The notes: generated by a model from the sequence alone, not told the origin. 64,000 nucleotides of DNA from Granulicella sp. S156 (GCF_009766105.1 NZ_LMUH01000020.1:213618-277617); one strand, 5' to 3'. Counted from the first letter of the stretch, positions 43,407-52,627 are shown. Numbers and translations: made by a program.

Positions 43407-44372
43407 TTATAGACTTGGCCGGTCAGGAATAGTAATAGAGACCCTGATCGTAGCGAGCGGAGCCGACGCATCAAAGGTGACGCCGTGCTGTCCGGCACGG
43501 ATACCAAGTTGACTCCAGAGTCGTGGAAGATCGACGGGAACCGGAGTTACGCTCCACTGAGCGTACATCTCCTCAAGCACCTTTGTGCTCGTAGCCTGAT
43601 CTCCGATGCTTAGAACCCGTGCTAATGGCCATTCTTTATCGATAGAACCGCCTGCGGCAACGATTGCCCGCAACGCGTCCTGCAATCCTCGACGGTTCCC
43701 TGTCCGCTTGCGGATTTCTACATCGGCCATAAGACAGAACATGGCTCCTCCCCAGTAGGTTCGACCCCAGGTGTGTGTCACATCAAGCCCGTGGTCGTTT
43801 GAACCGGGCTCTCCATTCGGCATGCCATTCATCATGTCGGCCCAGATGGTTGCAGCGGAAAGTTGGCTGGCCTGCACTCGGGCAACGGGTTCGATATAGC
43901 TGGCAATTCCCTCTTCCAGCCAGTGCTGGTCGTCCGGCAGCGACGGCAAAGCTGTATGAACGAGTTCATGGGTGATGATCCAGTCGGCAGCGAGCTCTTC
44001 ACGGGTTGTCGATTGGCCAACACGAAGTCGCAGGAATGCAGGAGATCCAGCCATGTTGCCCCAGGTTGTTCCCTGAAGAACACCGTGCTGGTCAGCAACA
44101 GGGATGACGAGGATTCGAATACGCTGGACAGGCAGACGGCCATAGTAGAGGGCTACCGCGTGAGCTGCCGTTTGAATACGCTGAATGACCTCACTTCTGG
44201 GCAGGTCGAGCCGGCCTTCCGCAAAATCGATCTGCAGCGTTGCGCCTCCTGCTGCAAGCGATTGAGAGAACGCAATGGCCGGTAGGTGGCGTGAACCTTT
44301 CTCTTGCGCGGCGAGGCTTCCGATCGGCATTGCCATAATCGCTAGAAGACCGAGAGTTCGTAACCTTCGCAT
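43407..44372 (-). CDS. Secreted zinc metallopeptidase-like protein (HExxH)
   Basis: 321 residues from the ATG at 44372; in-frame starts at 44393 and 44405 are possible, as none has a good ribosome site. A signal peptide (TLGLLAIMAMPIGSLAAQ) is followed by a body with ITHELVHTALPSLPDD. H135, E136 and H139 form HExxH, and the third ligand is probably E153 or E154 in HWLEEGIASYIE. This is the layout of gluzincin 'peptidase MA-like' proteins. No propeptide or known family beyond this is evident. It is 263 bp upstream of the RiPP precursor on the same strand, so a role in maturing that peptide is possible but unproven. Confidence 0.75.
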   Translation of the reverse strand: MRRLRTLGLLAIMAMPIGSLAAQEKGSRHLPAIAFSQSLAAGGATLQIDFAEGRLDLPRSEVIQRIQTAAHAVALYYGRLPVQRIRILVIPVADQHGVLQGTTWGNMAGSPAFLRLRVGQSTTREELAADWIITHELVHTALPSLPDDQHWLEEGIASYIEPVARVQASQLSAATIWADMMNGMPNGEPGSNDHGLDVTHTWGRTYWGGAMFCLMADVEIRKRTGNRRGLQDALRAIVAAGGSIDKEWPLARVLSIGDQATSTKVLEEMYAQWSVTPVPVDLPRLWSQLGIRAGQHGVTFDASAPLATIRVSITIPDRPSL

Positions 44373-44478
44373 GATCCTGAATATCACAAGCATCGCCTGT
44401 TCCACCGGGACAGCGGTGGATACCTCAAGGATCCCATTAGAGTCGCAGTATGTTTAAACAGCAATTCGGGTGCGGCAT

Positions 44479-45255
44479 TTACAGTGGCGTGAAATCCGCG
44501 CCGAGCACTCGTCCACTTCCGGGGGCCTGGGCGAACAGGATGAGATGATGTCCGGGCGTTTTATGAAAGGAGGCTGGCAACGCAATCTCAACGGTTTGCT
44601 GAGCCACTGCTCGTAGCTTGGCCACGTGAACAATGGAGCGTGCTACGGCAACGTGGGATAACGTACGGCCAGCGTTCTCTCCATTCAGCACGGTCGACTG
44701 GTCGGCATCGTCGGCGAGAACCGCAAAGATATCCGCGCCATGCAGTGAAGCATCCGCCATTGCCGAGAAGTTCACAGTCAGCGCCCCCCCCGAGAAACTT
44801 GAGGAAAGAATATGCAGATCCACTGTTGCGGTGCGATTCTGCTCTTTCCGTATAGCGTTTGTAAGACTGTTTCTATCGCTGCCGACAAACTGTTCTGTGC
44901 CATTAACAACCATCTGCGGTGTGTACACACTTTCGAGCCCAAACCTCGTCCCATAGCCGTTCTGCCGGTCCGTATAAGTGGATGAGGAAAACGGATCAGA
45001 CCATCCGAGCGAGTTCCAATAAGTAACGTGCTCGCTAATACCGACGATGAGCTGCCCCGCAACAGGTTCCGTCCCATCAATCTCGCGGAGCAATTTATCC
45101 GCTGGTGGACAGCTCGAACATCCTTCCGAGGTGAAGAGTTCAACGAGAATTATCCTCGGTCGCGATGTCGAGTCAGGCTTTGTAACCACCTGCGCAGACA
45201 ATGGGACTATGTTCGACATCAAGACCATTGCGATAACTCTAGCGAGCTGGGCCAT
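44479..45255 (-). CDS. DUF1223 secreted thioredoxin-fold protein
   Basis: 258 residues from the ATG at 45255, which has GGAG 6 bp upstream; the frame is open 21 codons further. A signal peptide (VIAMVLMSNIVPLSAQ) precedes VELFTSEGCSSCPPADKLL, the hallmark CxxC (C46, C49) of DUF1223. It continues with ISEHVTYWNSLGWSDPFSS and GLESVYTPQMVVNGTEQFVG, both family signatures. The fold is thioredoxin-like and the protein works in the periplasm, but its substrate is unknown. It precedes the metallopeptidase gene on the same strand by about 106 bp. Confidence 0.88.
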   Translation of the reverse strand: MAQLARVIAMVLMSNIVPLSAQVVTKPDSTSRPRIILVELFTSEGCSSCPPADKLLREIDGTEPVAGQLIVGISEHVTYWNSLGWSDPFSSSTYTDRQNGYGTRFGLESVYTPQMVVNGTEQFVGSDRNSLTNAIRKEQNRTATVDLHILSSSFSGGALTVNFSAMADASLHGADIFAVLADDADQSTVLNGENAGRTLSHVAVARSIVHVAKLRAVAQQTVEIALPASFHKTPGHHLILFAQAPGSGRVLGADFTPL

Positions 45256-45570
45256 GTATATCTCCGCGTCGAAGCTGCCCATGAGACGCGAAAAGATGTA
45301 CGGAGTTACAAACGCCATGCCCTTGGTAGAACTGCTCTTCGCGAAAGACAGACCTCACATCCCCGTACGTCAGGCCGGTGAGATCGATCGGGTTTATTTT
45401 CATGTTTCTTATGTATGATTCAGAAAAAAGTTTTGGTAAAGCAGCGTCAAACGATCATTTGCTGTGCTAGCATTGCGCCTTGTAATCATTTTCACCCACC
45501 TTCCCCACGGTGGAAGTCGTTCGTTCCCTCCGAAGTAGTTGCACGTATTTGTACTTAGGAGAAGCGCAAA
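45256..45570. other. Divergent intergenic region, 315 bp
   Basis: It lies between the DUF1223 gene (minus) and a short secreted-peptide gene (plus). Apart from AGGAG at 45557-45561, which belongs to the peptide gene, I see no convincing promoter, RNA or repeat. A 128-codon minus-strand frame crossing its right end has no signal or domain and is taken as chance. Confidence 0.45.
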
Positions 45571-45726
45571 ATGATGCATAGAACCTTCCTCGCAGTAGCC
45601 ATTCCAGCTCTAACCGCGACCTTCTTTCTCTCAAACCAGTGCGCGGGACAAGGGCATGCGTTGCCCGCTTGCGGTGGAATTTCGCAGTCGCAATATCAGT
45701 TCTCACAAATCTTTGAACCTTACTGA
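45571..45726 (+). CDS. Short secreted peptide, 51 residues, unknown function
   Basis: The frame runs ATG ATG CAT to TGA with AGGAG 9 bp before the start. Residues 1-27 look like a signal peptide (MMHRTFLAVAIPALTATFFL, then a small-residue region). Only about 24 mature residues remain, with two Cys (one near the cleavage region, one in LPACGGIS). The next gene starts in a similar way 177 bp on, so this could also be the leftover 5' end of a duplicated secreted-protein gene broken by a stop. I do not recognise it. Confidence 0.45.
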   Translation: MMHRTFLAVAIPALTATFFLSNQCAGQGHALPACGGISQSQYQFSQIFEPY

Positions 45727-45902
45727 CTTTTATTGAAAAGCCGAACGAGATAGGTGCGCCATCAACGTTGCTCAATAGGGCTTGTAAGCCATACTGCAAA
45801 ACTCCGCTTTCTAATTGATCCCATGTCCTTCTTGTCGATTGAGCTGCTGGCATTTCCTGTAAGGCTCGGCCCAGCCCAAAAATCTACAAGGAGGATTCTT
45901 CG

Positions 45903-47129
45903 ATGAGACGCACGCTCGCCATGGCACTTTCCACCGCAGTTATTTCCCTCACCCTGACCGCCGCAGCTTCAGCGCAGACAACTACGGGCTCGATTGGCTT
46001 TCACCTCCTATTAGGTGATGGCAGCTCGGAAGAAGCTTTAACTCTGACCGGAGGCAATTACACAGACCTCATCATGTCGAACATGATCGCGGGCGTAATG
46101 TATGGCCACCTGGTTCAGGAATACACCGCTGTCCCAGGCATTCAATACAACAAGGACTACCTGTATGGATCCATCATGGCGCAGCTATTGCAGGAGAACA
46201 TCGCCACCGAAGACTACGAGTCCAGCAGTACCCTGATCGATCCCTCGCCGGACCAGCAGGCAGTGATGGATGAGGGCCAAGGTGGCCCTTATCAGATCAA
46301 TAACTACGCGGTGGACATGGTCGCCGGAAGCTACGCCCCTGCTGGTAACTCGCTCATCAATTACATCGCAGTTCAGAAAAACATTGGCTACACCATGGCT
46401 ACCGCTGCGAACCAGTATTCGCAGGCAACGCCGCCATCGTTCAACAACAAGTACTACGGGCCAATGCTGCCGGCTTTCTTCCACTACAACGATATGGTCG
46501 CGCTGAACATAACCGGCAAAGGCCAGTACGGTTGGACTACTCCATGGGAACCGGAGTACGACGAGGCGCTGGCCAACTTCGTCAATCTTCCGAACAGCTT
46601 TCTCGATGTGATTCTCAACGTTGCCTATAACCAGGGGTACTATGGCACTCTTGTGCCCCAATACAGTACCGAGGGGGCGACGGCTACGGAGTCGACGGTG
46701 GCGTCGGTGAACTCGTACAGTTCGGTATGGGGAAACTCGAGCACCTATGCGCAGTATCCCTACCAGGTCCACTACTACCTGGACCAGATGTACGACAATC
46801 CAATTCCGACCACGAGCCTCTCCACCGTGGTCACACCAACCAATCACATCATCTTTAGCGTAAGCACGTTGGAAAGTGTCTTCTCTAATGTGTTCCAGAC
46901 GCTGGACTATTCGAATGGCACCAACGCGGCACAGTTCTTCACCACCACACAGGCGCAAACCGCATTCAACTCTGCGCTATCGCAGCATGGCGTTTCGAGC
47001 AGCGCTTCTCTCGATCTCAGCAATGCCAGTAACCGCGCAACGATCTTTGCCGTAATCGATAGCGCAATCGGAAACCTAGAATCAGCCGTTGGAATGAAAT
47101 TCAACTCGACAACGCTGTCGCAGCTCTAG
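45903..47129 (+). CDS. Secreted protein of unknown function, 408 residues
   Basis: It starts with a clear signal peptide (ALSTAVISLTLTAAASAQ) after AAGGAGG. The mature protein is acidic, rich in Tyr, Asn and Ser. It contains GQGGPYQINNYAVDMVAGSY, HYNDMVALNITGKGQYGWTT and SFLDVILNVAYNQGYYGTL. The PYQINNYA and LNVAYNQGYYG segments recall lysozyme-like or transglycosylase folds, but I cannot assign a family. No membrane helix or cell-wall anchor is seen. It is monocistronic by its surroundings: a weak hairpin (47180-47196) and a tRNA gene follow. Confidence 0.75.
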   Translation: MRRTLAMALSTAVISLTLTAAASAQTTTGSIGFHLLLGDGSSEEALTLTGGNYTDLIMSNMIAGVMYGHLVQEYTAVPGIQYNKDYLYGSIMAQLLQENIATEDYESSSTLIDPSPDQQAVMDEGQGGPYQINNYAVDMVAGSYAPAGNSLINYIAVQKNIGYTMATAANQYSQATPPSFNNKYYGPMLPAFFHYNDMVALNITGKGQYGWTTPWEPEYDEALANFVNLPNSFLDVILNVAYNQGYYGTLVPQYSTEGATATESTVASVNSYSSVWGNSSTYAQYPYQVHYYLDQMYDNPIPTTSLSTVVTPTNHIIFSVSTLESVFSNVFQTLDYSNGTNAAQFFTTTQAQTAFNSALSQHGVSSSASLDLSNASNRATIFAVIDSAIGNLESAVGMKFNSTTLSQL

Positions 47130-47549
47130 CCGGAATAGATCGGACCATCTGAAGAAACCCATGAAGGGGCAAGGCCGGTAAGCCAGCGATTGGCTTTCCT
47201 GGAGTTTTGTTCCTTCTGGGTTTTGTGGTGTCGATTCGGAGGTACTGCACAATCTGCAGCGTGACTAGCGATAGGATATTTTTTTGGTGGAGCTGAGCGG
47301 GATCGAACCGCTGACCTCCTCGTTGCGAACGAGGCGCTCTCCCAGCTGAGCTACAGCCCCACGGATACAGCAAGGCGCCTGACCGGGCGGTGCGCCTCCA
47401 AACTGCTTCGTTATGCAGTTTAGCAGGAGATACCCGCGCTCTCCAAACGCTTTTCGGCGCGGCGCGTCGAATCAATGAACTGATCGCGCAAAACGTGCGT
47501 ATTGGCTTAAGGACGCATCGTACTAACAGAAGCGCCAAGGAGTAATCCC
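47130..47549. other. Intergenic region around the tRNA gene
   Basis: Apart from the tRNA it holds a short hairpin behind the secreted-protein gene (47180-47196, aagcca with tggctt, then T-rich sequence) and a 7-bp hairpin upstream of the tRNA (47400-47421). No integrase or attachment-site duplication is seen next to the tRNA. Confidence 0.5.
47285..47360 (-). tRNA. tRNA-Ala (anticodon CGC), 3' CCA encoded
   Basis: On the minus strand the 76 bases fold as a standard cloverleaf. The acceptor is GGGGCTG with CAGCTCC and includes the G3:U70 pair that marks alanine tRNAs. The anticodon stem CCTCG/CGAGG encloses TTCGCAA with anticodon CGC, and the T loop is GGTTCGATCCC. CCA is in the gene. It reads the codon GCG. 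Confidence 0.95.
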
Positions 47550-48500
47550 GTGACATTGCAAGAACAGCAGATGATCGACGAATTGGTCGATAGGATCCGC
47601 ACCACACAGCTTGCCGAAAAGGACGCCGACGCAGAGAAGCGGCTGCAGCAAGGGCTCGCCGGTTATCCCGACGCCATCTACGTGCTGGCGCAGACCGTGC
47701 TTGTGCAGAAGTATGGCCTCGAACAGGCTCAGCAGCAGTTGCAGGCGATGCAGGCTGAGCTTGACGAGCTTCGTCAGCAGCCTCCTCCGGCTCCTGCCAA
47801 ATCCAGCGGCAGTTTTCTGGGTAACCTGTTCAGTGGCGGATCACACGAGCAGCCCCAACCGCAGGCCAGCCAGGCGCTGGGTTATCCTGGTGCGCCATCT
47901 TCCTATCCAGCGGTGAACAACCCCGGCTATCCACCCTACGCTGAGCCAACCTATCCTTCACAGCAAGGTTATCCTCCGCAGCAGGGCTACCCGCCACAAG
48001 CCTATCCGCAACCTCCCGCCTACGGTTACGGACAGCCTGTGGGATATGGAGCTCCTATGGGCGGCGGTGGTGGCGGATTCCTCCGCAGCGCCATGCAAAC
48101 GGCTGCCGGCGTCGCTGCGGGCGAGATGATGTTTCAGGGCATGGAGTCGCTCTTTCATGGCTTCGGCGGCGGCCACGAGGAACGCGGCTTTGGCGAGAGC
48201 CGCCCCAGCGAGACCGTCAACAACTACTACGGCGAGGGCGAAGGTGGCGAACACCATCACGAAGCAGCCGCAGCGGATCGCGATGACAGCAGCTTCTACA
48301 ATCCGAAAAACGATGCCAGCCGCGATGACGATAAAGACCATGACACCGGAGGCGCGAAATTTGCCGACACCGACAAAGCTGACGATGACAAATTCAACGA
48401 TGACCAGAACGATACCGGAGACGACGGTTCCAGTAACGACGACTCCGACTATGATTCAGGCGATGACAACAGTTCGGGCAGTGACGACAGCGGGTATTAA
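47550..48500 (+). CDS. DUF2076 family protein with acidic low-complexity tail
   Basis: 316 residues from a GTG with AAGGAG upstream. The N-terminus MTLQEQQMIDELVDRIRTTQ, then EKDADAEKRLQQGLAGYPDA and YVLAQTVLVQ, is the DUF2076 signature. A Pro/Tyr/Gln repeat region follows (about 110-170, units like QGYPPQ). A Gly-rich hydrophobic segment comes next (GGGGGFLRSAMQTAAGVAAGEMMFQGMESLF), then about 75 residues dominated by Asp, Ser and Asn. There is no signal peptide. The family is often called a periplasmic ligand-binding sensor, but no sensor function is demonstrated. The tail is likely disordered. Confidence 0.85.
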   Translation: MTLQEQQMIDELVDRIRTTQLAEKDADAEKRLQQGLAGYPDAIYVLAQTVLVQKYGLEQAQQQLQAMQAELDELRQQPPPAPAKSSGSFLGNLFSGGSHEQPQPQASQALGYPGAPSSYPAVNNPGYPPYAEPTYPSQQGYPPQQGYPPQAYPQPPAYGYGQPVGYGAPMGGGGGGFLRSAMQTAAGVAAGEMMFQGMESLFHGFGGGHEERGFGESRPSETVNNYYGEGEGGEHHHEAAAADRDDSSFYNPKNDASRDDDKDHDTGGAKFADTDKADDDKFNDDQNDTGDDGSSNDDSDYDSGDDNSSGSDDSGY

Positions 48501-48572
48501 AGAAGTTTTACGATTCACAAAAACTGTCATCCCGACCGGAGCATGACGGCTTTATGTCATGCGTAGTGGAGA

Positions 48573-48630
48573 GACCCCTGTATTTTCCCGGAGCAGCATT
48601 ACAACCAGAGGCAAATACAGGGGTCTTTTT
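48573..48630 (+). terminator. Terminator-like inverted repeat behind the DUF2076 gene
   Basis: A 13-bp perfect stem (gacccctgtattt with aaatacaggggtc, 48573-48585 and 48613-48625) with a 27-base loop is followed by ttttt. The left arm ends a stretch beginning near 48527 (tcatcccgaccggagc) that resembles a widespread acidobacterial intergenic repeat; a relative stands at 61319-61353. Confidence 0.65.
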
Positions 48631-48649
48631 GTTTAGTGCATTCTGAAAT

Positions 48650-49669
48650 TTACGCTTTCGCCGCAGGCTTCAAACCCAACTCCACCATCACCATCTGCAA
48701 GTCTTTCCAGGCCTCGCCCTTCTGGCGTGGATCGCGCAGCAGGAACGCTGGGTGATAGGTCACCGCGACCTTCGCGCCGCGCGTACTGTACCAGCGTCCA
48801 CGCAGTGAGCTAAGCGACTGCTTCACGCCAAGCAGATAGGTTGCAGCCGTCCCGCCTAGCGCCACGATTACCTGGGGACGCACGATGTCGATCTGCCGCA
48901 ACAGAAAGGGTGAACAGGTATTGGCCTCGATCGGTTCAGGCGTCCGGTTCCCAGGTGGACGGCACTTGACGATGTTTGCGATATAGACCTCTTCGCGCTG
49001 CAGGCCCATCGCCCTAATCATGTTGTTGAGCAACTGCCCAGCCTTACCTACAAACGGCAGGCCGCTGGCATCTTCATCCGCACCAGGTCCCTCGCCGACG
49101 AACATCAGCCGTGCATTCGGGTCACCGTCAGCAAAGACGATCTTATGACGTCCGCCATACGCCAGCGGACAGCGCGTGCAGTCACCGATATCGGCGCGAA
49201 TCGCCTCGAGCGCCGCTACCCTTTCAGCCGCGGGAATAATCTGCGTAGGTAACGGAGCCAACTGATCGAAGGAAACAGGTTTGGGCATGGGGGCTGCGAG
49301 TTCCGGCGGAAGAGGCGCCGGCTCCGAATCAAAATAAGTAGCGGCTGGAGGCTGCGGAGGTGCGGGCCGGACGGGCTCTTGCGGCCTGGTCCCCGAAGCG
49401 GCCATTGGAGCACGCTGAGTCACAGAGGGCGGAGAGACTGGCGGAGCACTTCGCGGTACTGTCCTTGCTTCCGGTTGCGCTGGAGGCTTCGCCGCCGTCT
49501 GTGGTGCTGCGACCATACGCTTTGCTGAAGCTGCGAAGGCCTCGCGCACCGTCTCCGGCAAAAATGTTTCGGGGTTCTCGCGGCGATAGAGATCGTAGAT
49601 GCCGAGGTCGCGTAGGTAGTCGACATAGGCGCGAAGATGCTGAAGGTTCTCTTGTGACGTAAGACTCAT
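48650..49669 (-). CDS. Uracil-DNA glycosylase, family 4 (Fe-S) type, with long N-terminal extension
   Basis: 339 residues. The catalytic part, about 150-335, has the four Fe-S cysteines C164, C167 (DCTRCPL), C236 (IVKCRPPGNRTP) and C252 (NTCSPFL). It also has GEGPGADEDASGLPFVGKAG and the C-terminal VAVTYHPAFLLRDP with the active-site His. The enzyme removes uracil from DNA as the first step of base excision repair. The first 150 residues form a helix (YVDYLRDLGIYDLYRR) and a Pro/Ala-rich linker, longer than in many family members. It is 6 bp behind rpoZ and probably in one operon with it. Confidence 0.92.
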   Translation of the reverse strand: MSLTSQENLQHLRAYVDYLRDLGIYDLYRRENPETFLPETVREAFAASAKRMVAAPQTAAKPPAQPEARTVPRSAPPVSPPSVTQRAPMAASGTRPQEPVRPAPPQPPAATYFDSEPAPLPPELAAPMPKPVSFDQLAPLPTQIIPAAERVAALEAIRADIGDCTRCPLAYGGRHKIVFADGDPNARLMFVGEGPGADEDASGLPFVGKAGQLLNNMIRAMGLQREEVYIANIVKCRPPGNRTPEPIEANTCSPFLLRQIDIVRPQVIVALGGTAATYLLGVKQSLSSLRGRWYSTRGAKVAVTYHPAFLLRDPRQKGEAWKDLQMVMVELGLKPAAKA

Positions 49670-49675
49670 CCGTTT

Positions 49676-49879
49676 CTACAGGGCCGCCGGAGGTGTAGGC
49701 TTTTTCGCCATCACGCTATAGGTGACCTTGCCGGCGAGAACCTCATCCTGCGCTACGCGGCAGGCTTTCATTGAGTTCGAGACGCCAAGCGGCGGCGCAC
49801 CGGATTGCAGTTGACGAGCGCGACGTGCAGCGCCCTTCACAAGGCTGTACTTGTTCTGAAACAGGTCGTTCGCAGCCAT
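49676..49879 (-). CDS. rpoZ: DNA-directed RNA polymerase omega subunit
   Basis: 67 residues. FQNKYSLVKGAARRARQLQSG matches the conserved core of omega (xxSRYxLVxxAAKRARQL), and VAQDEVLAGKVTY is the next conserved block. Omega helps assemble RNA polymerase. The position behind gmk is the same as in Escherichia coli (gmk-rpoZ). No spoT follows here. Confidence 0.92.
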   Translation of the reverse strand: MAANDLFQNKYSLVKGAARRARQLQSGAPPLGVSNSMKACRVAQDEVLAGKVTYSVMAKKPTPPAAL

Positions 49880-50045
49880 AATGCGGACCTCCGGGGGATG
49901 CAGCTATCTTATAGCGGTTTTACCACCACAGGCTCTCTCAAATTTTGTGCAAGGCGGTTTTTCCCTGTGAGAAAACCATGCGAAACTTCTTTCGGTTCGG
50001 ATATATCCACTGTAAACCTGTGCAGGCCGTGCTGTGCAGAGAACC

Positions 50046-50723
50046 TTACACAATCGTTGCCGAAACCTGAAAACTTGCCAGCACAGCATCCAGCCTGGCC
50101 GAGTGCACGGTGGTCAGGCAACGTGCTGCCAGCTCTGCAACCTCGCCCGCTTCGCCGCGTTCATGCAGCACGATGGCTCGCATCTCGGAGGCAGCCTGAT
50201 CCAGTTGATCGTTGATAAGAGCGTACTTGTAGTCCCCCAGGTGCCGGAGTTCCTTGCGCGCTTGCGAAAGGCGTTCGTCGATCACCGCTTCGTCCGTAAC
50301 ACCTTCAGCCTGGCTACGGTTGCGGAGACGCATCTCGAGAACCTGTGGACTGGGAGGAAGAATAAAGATCGAGACTGCCTCCGGCACTTTCTTCATGACC
50401 TGGAGCGCACCCTGTACGTCGATATCGAGCAGCAGGTCATGTCCCGAGATTCGCGCATGTTCGAGCGCGGAGACCGCTGTGCCGTAGTAGTTGCTGCCAA
50501 AGACTTTAGCCCACTCGAGAAACTCACCGGCTTCGATCATTCGCTCGAACTCGGTATGATCCGTGAACCAGTACTCCTTACCATTCTCCTCGGATCCTCG
50601 CGGCTGGCGCGTGGTGTAGGAGATAGAAAACTCAAGTCCTTCGACGAGCCGCCGCACCTCGGATACGAGGGTGGACTTGCCCGAGCCGCTGGGCGCCGAA
50701 ATGATAAAGAGAATACCAGCCAT
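50046..50723 (-). CDS. gmk: Guanylate kinase
   Basis: 225 residues. The P-loop is APSGSGKSTL near the N-terminus. SYTTRQPRGSEENGKEYWF is the GMP-binding segment, with the Arg and Tyr typical of the family. DLLLDIDVQGALQV and FILPPSPQVLEMRLRNR follow. It phosphorylates GMP to GDP. It lies 32 bp behind the MsbA-like transporter and about 166 bp before rpoZ in the same direction. Confidence 0.95.
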   Translation of the reverse strand: MAGILFIISAPSGSGKSTLVSEVRRLVEGLEFSISYTTRQPRGSEENGKEYWFTDHTEFERMIEAGEFLEWAKVFGSNYYGTAVSALEHARISGHDLLLDIDVQGALQVMKKVPEAVSIFILPPSPQVLEMRLRNRSQAEGVTDEAVIDERLSQARKELRHLGDYKYALINDQLDQAASEMRAIVLHERGEAGEVAELAARCLTTVHSARLDAVLASFQVSATIV

Positions 50724-50755
50724 TTGTTCGCGTGTTGCTCCTGACAGTGTACCGT

Positions 50756-52627
50756 CTACGCGATGCCCTCAGCATCGGCTGCAACGACCTCGCCCAGATC
50801 GACGTCCAAAACGCCATCCTGCCCGAACTGCAGTTTATAGAGCCGGCTATACATCCCGCCAAGCGCCAGCAACTCATCGTGAGATCCAAGCTCGGTCACA
50901 CTTCCACGCTCGATCACGGCAATCCTATCCGCACGGCGTACGGTCGAGAGGCGATGCGCGATCACCAGCACCGTGCGGCCCTGCATCAGGTTCGCCAGAG
51001 CTGCCTGTACTGCTGCTTCGCTCTCCGTATCAAGCGCCGAAGTCGCTTCATCAAGGATAAGAATCGGAGCATCTTTGAGGATCGCCCGCGCAATCGCCAG
51101 CCTCTGCCGCTCACCACCAGAGAGCCGCGCTCCACGCTCACCAATCATCGTGTCGTAGCCGTTGGGCATACGCAGGATAAAGTCATGCGCGAGTGCAGCC
51201 TTTGCCGCGGCTTCGATCCGCTCCATCGGCACATCGGGCTGCCCATAGGCGATGTTATTGCGCACAGTGTCGTTGAAGAGCACAGTCTCTTGTGTGACCT
51301 TACCAATCTGTTTCCGAAGCGAGGCGATTGTAAGGTCGCGAACGTCGTGCTCGTCGAGCAGAATCGCACCATCCGTCACGTCGAAGAAGCGCGGCAGAAG
51401 ATTTACCATCGTCGACTTCCCCGCCCCGCTCGGCCCGACGAGAGCGACCACCTCACCCCGGCGGACGGTCAACGAAATGCCGTGGAGCACCTCTTTCGTC
51501 TTTCCATCGCGCTCATAGCCAAAATGCACATCACGAAATTCGATCAGGCCGCCAAAACTCTTGAGAGCAATGGCTCTCTTGCGCTCGCGAACCTCATCCT
51601 GCTCGTCGATGAATTTAAAGATCTCTTCACTGGCGCCCACAGCTTGTTGGAAACTGTTGTAGTACGTTGGCATCTTGCGGACAGGGTCGTAGAGTGCGAT
51701 GACTGTGGCGAGGAAAGCTATAAAGCTGCCGACTGTAGCGCCACCGTGTTGGATGCGGTTGCGACCGAGCAATAGAACCAACGCAATCGCGACAGACCCG
51801 AGAGCATCCATCAATGGCGAAGAGATGGATTGCACCGCGACCGATCGCATGTTTGCTGTAAGCAGCTTGTCGGCAGCGTGACGAAATCGATCCATCTCCC
51901 AGCGTTCCATACCGAAGGCTTTGACGATGCCATTACCGGAGATGGTCTCCTGCACGATGTTCTGGATCTCGGCGAGCTTATCCTGGCCGCGACGCGTGGT
52001 GGTACGCACGCTGCGACCCACCTTGCGCGTGGAGATGACAATAACCGGGATGAAGAGCAGCAATACCCAGGCCATGCTGCCTCCAACCACGATCACAACG
52101 CCGATCAAGACGATAAGGGTGAAGAGCTGCTGCAGGAAATCGCTCAGGACGGTAGTCATCGCGGACTGCACGCGCTCGACATCATTGATGAGCGTAGAGA
52201 TAAGAGTCCCGGTGGTGTGACGCTGAAAAAAAGCCGTGGATCGGCGCAGTACTGAATTGTAAAGGTCGTTGCGGATGTCGGTAATCATGCCGAACCCAGC
52301 TTTATTGGCCAACAGTGTGCCAAGATAGTCGCAGATCGATTTGATGATGGCTGAACCGACGAGAGCAACTGCGACGACGGTCCAGGCATTGTGGAAGCGG
52401 TGCGGCAGCAGTGCCTGCAGATTGATTGAATAATGCGTATGCGGAATGACGAAGACCAGCACCTTGTCCGGCGCGGCAACTGGACTGAGCACGTTGTCAA
52501 TAATGGGCTTGATAAGCAATAGGCGGAAGCCCGCAAGCGCAGCGACAACAGCCGTCAACAAAACCGAGAGCAACGTATACAGCACATAGGGCCGCATGTA
52601 GCCCAAAAGACGCAGCATGCGCTTCAT
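50756..52627 (-). CDS. ABC exporter, MsbA-like (fused membrane and ATPase domains)
   Basis: 623 residues. Six membrane helices fill about residues 1-315, ending with the coupling region. The ATPase domain from about 360 has Walker A GPSGAGKST (398-406), signature LSGGERQR (502-509) and Walker B ILILDEATS (522-530). The chain works as a homodimer. Close similarity to MsbA and the lipid A/LPS transport genes a few kilobases upstream suggest it flips lipid A core. A general multidrug or lipid exporter remains possible. A short acidic tail (DVDLGEVVAADAEG) ends the protein. Confidence 0.9.
   Translation of the reverse strand: MKRMLRLLGYMRPYVLYTLLSVLLTAVVAALAGFRLLLIKPIIDNVLSPVAAPDKVLVFVIPHTHYSINLQALLPHRFHNAWTVVAVALVGSAIIKSICDYLGTLLANKAGFGMITDIRNDLYNSVLRRSTAFFQRHTTGTLISTLINDVERVQSAMTTVLSDFLQQLFTLIVLIGVVIVVGGSMAWVLLLFIPVIVISTRKVGRSVRTTTRRGQDKLAEIQNIVQETISGNGIVKAFGMERWEMDRFRHAADKLLTANMRSVAVQSISSPLMDALGSVAIALVLLLGRNRIQHGGATVGSFIAFLATVIALYDPVRKMPTYYNSFQQAVGASEEIFKFIDEQDEVRERKRAIALKSFGGLIEFRDVHFGYERDGKTKEVLHGISLTVRRGEVVALVGPSGAGKSTMVNLLPRFFDVTDGAILLDEHDVRDLTIASLRKQIGKVTQETVLFNDTVRNNIAYGQPDVPMERIEAAAKAALAHDFILRMPNGYDTMIGERGARLSGGERQRLAIARAILKDAPILILDEATSALDTESEAAVQAALANLMQGRTVLVIAHRLSTVRRADRIAVIERGSVTELGSHDELLALGGMYSRLYKLQFGQDGVLDVDLGEVVAADAEGIA

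Noticed and set aside
45467..45853. 128-codon minus-strand open frame
   Set aside because: No ribosome site, no domain, Arg-rich; it overlaps a plus-strand peptide frame with a good AGGAG.
47285..47360. tRNA-Ala as an integration site of a mobile island
   Set aside because: No integrase, no direct repeat of the tRNA end, and core genes follow directly.
50732..51775. 347-codon open frame on the plus strand
   Set aside because: Antisense to the MsbA-like ATPase domain, whose Walker motifs are all intact.
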